Below are positions 58,801 to 64,000 of a DNA stretch of 64,000 bases, one piece after another. Made by a program: the position numbers and the translations under genes. The notes beneath the pieces are model-generated. The model did not search any database. It saw nothing but the letters and a program-made list of their open reading frames with translations, and was not told where the DNA came from. Location: NCBI GenBank assembly GCA_000708835.1, contig DF237121.1:97260-161259 (forward strand), read 5' to 3'. The stretch is from Klebsormidium nitens (lineage: Eukaryota; Streptophyta; Klebsormidiophyceae; Klebsormidiales; Klebsormidiaceae). Each line of letters starts with the position of its first letter. Position 1 is the first letter of the stretch.

Positions 58801-61800
58801 GGAACAGTCCGAAGAGTCCGAAGAGTCCGAATCAGAGGACGAGGAGTCCAGCCCAGTGGGACCCCCCGGAGCCGCCCGGTTGTATAACCAGGCAGAGTAC
58901 GAGCATCTGCAGGTATGCCACGGGTCTTTTCCCGTCACTTCATGGGGGCCCAGAAGCTGTGCTTTGAGTTTCACCGCCCTTGCTTTTTGCGGATGGTTGA
59001 CAATTGTGGGTAAAAGGGACCAGAATCCGTTTGAGGAGTGGACGGATGGTCACATGGTCCTTGATAGGTCAACTCTGAGAAGTGTCTACCTAGTCCACTG
59101 ATCAGCACGTTTCAGTACGGTCTTTCACGATGTCGAAGATTGAGAGAAACGATTGACGTACTATCTCGCACTGCTCGTGAGTTTGCTGCGTGCGAAGACC
59201 GGCGTTCTGCTCTAAACTCCACTCGAACCCACTAGATACTTCTCCTACTTAGTTGGAAACCTCGCGACAATTGTTTGGACATACATTGATCATCCCCAGG
59301 TACTTTTGTGAGAGTTAGCATCTGTCCGAGTTGTGAAAAGGAACCGATCGAAAAGTAGCACGGTCAGTCATAACGGTTTCAGACTGGCTTGGCTTCCAGA
59401 CGCTCTCCTGGCCGGCCCTTTTTGCGGGCAGCTGGATGCTCGCAGCCTCGCTCGACGGGGTCGGTGACTGCCGACGTTTGTGCTCTTTTCCGAAAACGCT
59501 TCGCTTGTGGGTTCCGCGCGGTAACCCACGAAATGAAACACGCCCAAAAACAACAAGAAGATCACAAGGAAAGAACGATCAAGATTGAGACGTCCACTGT
59601 TCTGAAGCTTGTCCGTCAAAGTGCGCGCGTGAAATTGGATGCTTTTGTGCGCGCGCTCACAGGTGACGGAGGAGATCCGGGACCTGTTCCAGTACATCGG
59701 GCGGTACAAACCGCACAACATCGAGCTGGAAACCAAGCTAAAGCCGTTCATTCCCGAATACATCCCGGCAGTGGGAGACATCGATGAATTCATCAAAGTA
59801 CCGCGGCCGGACGGGCATCCGGACTTCTTGGGTCTCAAGGTAATGGTTGTCAGAACGAAACTTCATTGTTCCTGTAATCTACGCCGTTTTATCATGTTTT
59901 GCCAACTCACTTCTTTCGCGCGCAAGCATAAGGAATCACGAGGCCCGCTGAGAAAAGTTTGAAAAGCGATCGTTCATCTGGGTCTCAAGGTAACGGCCAT
60001 CAAAGCATGAGTTCTTCAAGTCTCCACTACTGTGGCCGGAGACAGTCTTCTGCCTGCTTCCTTCCTTTTGCCGCAACAAGTGATCACGTGGCCTGCCGAG
60101 ACTGGTTTGAGGAGCGGGTCTCCAACTTACTGCATCTGTTCGCACCAGAAGTACACCCTAGGTTCTGACCCTTTGAAATCGTGAATCTTCACCTTCATTA
60201 TCAGGGTCGATGAAGTAAGACTCTAGAAATGACCCTTGTTTGGTTCCGGAAGAGGCGAACACTCACCAGAACATCCACGGTTGTCAAGTCGCAGCTTTTT
60301 GTAAGCTTTGTTTTAAACCTACCAAATTAACGTCCTAAACCCCAGAACCTCGTTTCGAATGCTGGACAAGCCGGCCGCGCAGCAGAGCGACCCGAGTGTC
60401 CTGAGTTCGCAGCTTTATTAATCGAAGAAGCTCACCGGATCTGTAAAGTCCGGGTCTTTTCTGCAACCCGACAACACCAAACCCACAGCATTGTATCATA
60501 AGAATCCGGGAGGTTAACGCTCAATCAACTCTGAAATCTTCGTTTCAAGTGCTGGACGAGCCGGCCGCGCAGCAAAGCGGTACCCCACGGTTCTGCGTCT
60601 ACACCTTTCTCGTGTTGAGAAGCTTACTCAATTTCTTAAGCGCCGGTGGAAGACACTTGGTAATAATCGCTTAGCCGCCAGAGTTTTGGGTTCACGCTGA
60701 ACGTCCTAAACCCCCAGATCCATGGATAAGCCAGCCTGAAGTCTGAATCTTAATGGCCCAGATTCCTAAAACCCTCAAAACCCCGCGTTTTAGGTGCTGG
60801 ACGAGCCGGCCGCGCAGCAGAGCGACCCGACGGTGCTGAACCTGCAGCTTTCTCGATGACATGATTTCGCCCCAAATTTCAGAAGCCCAAATTGAACAGG
60901 CCCTAACCTTCTAGAACCCAAAACCCTGGTTGCAGGTGCTGGACGAGCCGGCCGCGGAGCAGAGCGACCCGACAGTAGTGAATTCCTCGTATTAAGAAGC
61001 TTGTTCAAACCAGCGCTTAGAGGTGACCCTTCACTCTCAGAGAAACGGGTTGATTATTAATGTCCTCAATTCCACACCCCGCATTTCAGGTGCTAGACGA
61101 GCCGGCCGCACAGCAGAGCGATCCGACGGTGCTGAACCTGCAGCTGCGCGCGCTGTCCAAGCAGTCCAACCTGCAGCCTATGCCGGTCTCCAGCATCGAG
61201 GCCGCAGACAAGAACCCGAAAAAGATCACGGCTTGGATCCACAGCATCGACGATTTGCACAAGAGCAAGCCCCCGCCGCATGTCAACTACTCCAAGCCGA
61301 TGCCTGACATCGAGAAGCTGATGCAGGTAGGCTTTCCTGACGCTCTTGAAAGATTTGACTGGGTTTGAATCTCTGGTTTCTGAGTTTGTCATGCGTTTTC
61401 TCATCCTTAGTCTCTCAGAGGGGGTTTATGGGTTTCTAAGTTTCTGGGTTTCTGGATCTCTGGGTTTCTGAGTTTCTCGTTTCTGGTGTGAGTTTATTCT
61501 GTTGGTCTCCGACGGCGCTGTGGATCGGCGACCTACAGAAGCCCCCGCACACGTAAACGCCTCGAAGCGGATGCCCGACATCGAGAAGCTGATGCAAGTA
61601 GGCTTTCTGACGTGGGTGAATTTCGGGCATCCCCCATGGCCTCGTACTTCTTGAGATTTTTGGTTTCGGGGTTTAGGGCCCTGTGCATCAAAGCCATCGG
61701 CGACCCGCAAAGAGCAAGCCCCCGTTACACGTAGCCCAATCCTACCGATTTGAAAACCTCATCCGAAAGTTTGAGGCATATGCGGCAGTCATATGCCGCA

Positions 61801-62769
61801 CCTTGCTATCTCGTTGTCCATCTTATCGCTCCCCGAAACTTTCTTACTGCCCGCTCTTATCATATACTGCTCTTACTATTCTCCCCTTGTCTGCGCTGGC
61901 GTCCGTGCGTCCTTTCGGCCCTCCTTCAAAGTCGCGGCTTTGAAGATTCGCGGTTTTAGAAATGTCGTTGGCTTCTGCGATAGCAGCTGAAGAAGCTCCC
62001 ATCTTCGATTACGAAAATCGAGATGACTTTTTTCACAAGTCGCGTCCGCCATCTCCTATATCGTGTTACATGTGTCGGGATAAGCATGTCGTTTTGTTAG
62101 AGTAGGCCCGATCAATATACAAGTGACAGGAAGTCCAGATACCGCATATGCTGCTTTGAAGATCGAGGTTTCTGAGACATAAGCGCGTCGTTTTCGCAGG
62201 AGTGGCCGCCCGAGTTCGAGGACCTGCTTGAAAAAGTGCAGCTGCCGAACGCGGACCTAGACGTGGACCTCCGAACGTTTGCTCAGATCGCCTGCGCGCT
62301 TCTTGATATCCCCGTGTAAGCGATAGGGCCTTTGGTGATGCATGCGAGTGCAATTCAATTGTCCCATGGGTTCGTACGTCGATGGTAACGTTCCATAGCC
62401 GCTCGCTGTTGTGGGCTCTTGCTTGTCTGGCATGGTGAGGAATGACTCTTCTCAAATGTTTCACGTTTGCAGTGACTGTTTTTTATTGTGTGACTGGTAG
62501 CCGCTGCCCATGATAAGGCGAAAGCGAGACAAAGTTGAAACCGCTTGGTGTAAATCAAATCGTTCAGCTGATTAGCGGAAGCGCTCAAATCGAAGCCGGG
62601 GAGAGCCGCTTTTGAGTGTGAACCAACTGAACATGACGGCTTCCTATTCTACAGGTACAGCAATCTGGTCGAATCCTTGCACGTCATGTTCACTCTCTTC
62701 ATCGAGTTCAAGAATAATCCCCATTTTGGGGCTGCTTCGAATCAAGCAGAGTGGGCCGCTCAAACCTGA
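55853..62769 (+). CDS. IFT46: Intraflagellar transport protein 46
   Basis: Exons 55853-55918, 56727-56832, 57806-57950, 58717-58912, 59663-59839, 61090-61326, 62200-62315 and 62655-62769 give 1158 nt in one frame, 385 aa. The first 170 residues are acidic and Ser-rich, as in other IFT46. The conserved core follows: EIRDLFQYIGRYKPHNIELE, LKPFIPEYIPAVGDIDEF, KVPRPDGHPDFLGLK, VLDEPAAQQSDPTVLNLQL, KPMPDIEKLMQEWPPEFEDL and CALLDIPVYSNLVESLHVMF. IFT46 is a core subunit of the IFT-B complex and is needed for assembly of cilia and flagella. Exon 3 contains an in-frame doubling of SRGSMQ. The start is the ATG of the exon whose donor phase matches the acidic exon. Its introns hold the longest series of exon echoes in the window. 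Confidence 0.95.
58599..58665 (+). repeat. Echo of the IFT46 exon at 58717-58912 (5' part)
   Basis: It begins after tttccag with caatggga, as the real exon begins after ccccag with caatggaa, and stays alignable for about 65 nt. It runs into a TAA at about 58664. Confidence 0.8.
59976..60001 (+). repeat. Echo of the IFT46 exon end at 59839
   Basis: ctgggtctcaaggtaacgg repeats ttgggtctcaaggtaatgg, including the donor site, 150 bp downstream. Confidence 0.6.
60345..60990 (+). repeat. Four clear echoes of the IFT46 exon at 61090
   Basis: Copies start near 60360, 60550, 60794 and 60935. Each repeats gtgctggacgagccggccgc and on for 40 to 58 nt. Their upstream intron ends (cctaaacccc, aaaccccgcgttttag, ccctggttgcag) are also related. 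The copy at 60794 matches the exon through AACCTGCAGCT. A fifth weak trace lies near 60718. Confidence 0.95.
61430..61490. repeat. Short tandem repeat of tttctgggt/tttctgagt
   Basis: About six imperfect copies of a 9 to 10-bp unit in an IFT46 intron. Confidence 0.8.
61522..61740 (+). repeat. Two echoes of the 3' part of the IFT46 exon ending at 61326
   Basis: 61522-61612 repeats the end of the exon, its donor and gtaggctttc of the intron. 61686-61736 repeats an adjoining part (agagcaagcccccg). Confidence 0.9.
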
Positions 62770-64000
62770 TTGTGGCCCGTCGTCATTTGGATATTGATGG
62801 ATCACTCAGCTCCAAACGTTAGTGCACGATTGCGGCGTCGCGACTCAAACATGTGAGATTAGATGACCGGTCCACTGACAGTATTTGCCAGCAATTGAAT
62901 GTACCGCAATCTGCAAAATCTAGTCATTGAGTTGAGGACAAAGTCTTACCATCTTTGGCCCGGCCGAGCTGGCGATCCAGCTCGTCAAGAGTGATGAAGT
63001 ATTTGGACTTGCTAGATGCAATTGCCGACAACTTTATAGGCAGTAATACGAGGATCCCGCTATACCTCTATGAGATATTTACCGTAGCTCGATCTTAGAA
63101 TTATGCTCAGCGTATGATAACGTTTTACCAATCCAACCAGGGGCGATGACGGTATGTATACCGGACTTGATACGATCTATATGGCGATGGTAAGAGGAAA
63201 CAGTAATCATTGATGATCACCGGTTCGTCTTTCATCGCTATCTGATGTGGAGGCGGCCCAGCAGTGCGTGCGGCCATATAATTAGGTAGGCGTTTCACCA
63301 TCGGTTTACTGTAAGCAGAGACGGTTTTCATTCACGTTGAGAGACAACTTTTAGGAGTTGCTTTACTTTACCAACAAAACAATCATGGGCACGTGTACTA
63401 CCAAAGCTTGACTGTGAGTGCAGCCTGATAACTCGCTTCATAACATGAAAATGGCCTCCCTAATTAACCGGGAGGCCTTTTCGGGGTTAAGAAGGGGTTT
63501 AGGAGTCCTTCGGGGTTTGGGGTTTGGGGCTCGGGGTTAGGGCTGGGAGGAGGGTGGGTTTCGGCCCTCGGGGCTATTCGATGTGTCGGTTCGGCTGGAG
63601 CCAGTTAGCTTTGGACACAGTGGATGGGCACGGTACTAGGATACGGCTAAGGTGGCCTGGCCCGAGTTAGGCCGGGTAGTAGGTATGATAAGATCAGCGC
63701 CCGGGGAACGAATAGCTTTGACTCTAAGACCGGGGGTAATTCAATAACTGATATAAGGGAGGGTCTGGGGTTACTTTGTGGGACAACATAACCAGTCAAC
63801 CAAGTCAAAGCCACGTGGTAGAAACGGTAAGGGTTCAGCCAAGAGGATCGCGGTTCGCGAATAACAAGCCTTATCGCCCGTCCGGGTTTTTCGCTCAGCC
63901 ATTTTGCCGGGAGCCATCAGAAATGTTTCGAAGTCGAATCACGTGGCGGGGAGATATCACTGATATACCCCGCCGCGGAGTAGTAGTTGTACCATGAGAG
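62770..64000. other. Downstream of IFT46, no gene recognised
   Basis: The first part is probably IFT46 3' UTR. Bases 63484-63560 are very G-rich (ggggtttggggtttgggg, ggggttaggg) and could fold as a G-quadruplex. A hairpin, ggcctccc/gggaggcc, lies at 63453-63477. Confidence 0.5.

Noticed and set aside
63453-63477. Hairpin followed by T residues, like a bacterial terminator
   Set aside because: The context is eukaryotic nuclear DNA. Such a terminator is not expected, and no short RNA gene precedes it.
1-64000. CRISPR arrays, rRNA genes, bacterial operons
   Set aside because: None seen. The spaced repeats in introns are exon echoes and not repeat-spacer arrays.

Overview
This is nuclear DNA of a green-lineage eukaryote. 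Every recognisable gene is split by many introns with GT-AG borders. The gene set mixes a plant-specific REC-type TPR protein with IFT46, an intraflagellar transport subunit, so the organism builds flagella. A streptophyte alga or a bryophyte fits best; seed plants that lack flagella do not. I cannot name the species.

Layout. 1-6622 (+): 3' part of a REC/CLU-like TPR gene. 8882-14942 (+): a 2-oxoglutarate/Fe(II) oxygenase. About 15.2-35.6 kb: gene-poor, with several TIR elements, GC-rich hairpin islands and two intronless genes (19629-20588 on -, 32262-33536 on +) encoding a related pair of unknown proteins. 35646 to about 45.5 kb (-): PUF60-type splicing factor. 46081-47641 (+): LSM6, complete. 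48885-54819 (-): nucleotide-sugar transporter, complete in 8 exons. 55853-62769 (+): IFT46, complete in 8 exons. 62770-64000: no gene seen.

Reading frames join across the stated exons without a break in the transporter (1155 nt, 384 aa), IFT46 (1158 nt, 385 aa), LSM6 (79 aa) and 13 exons of PUF60 (1302 nt), so these models are strong. Two divergent gene pairs occur: PUF60/LSM6, both pre-mRNA splicing factors, and transporter/IFT46.

The most striking property is that at least four, and probably all five, of the long multi-exon genes carry decayed partial copies of their own exons in neighbouring introns, usually with the splice site attached. I call these exon echoes. About 25 are visible. 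Most have lost the frame or carry stops. One pair in PUF60 has instead become two alternative 29-nt micro-exons that both keep the frame. The two-member family with a conserved HYHYH motif and a basic block is the best candidate for an undescribed protein family.
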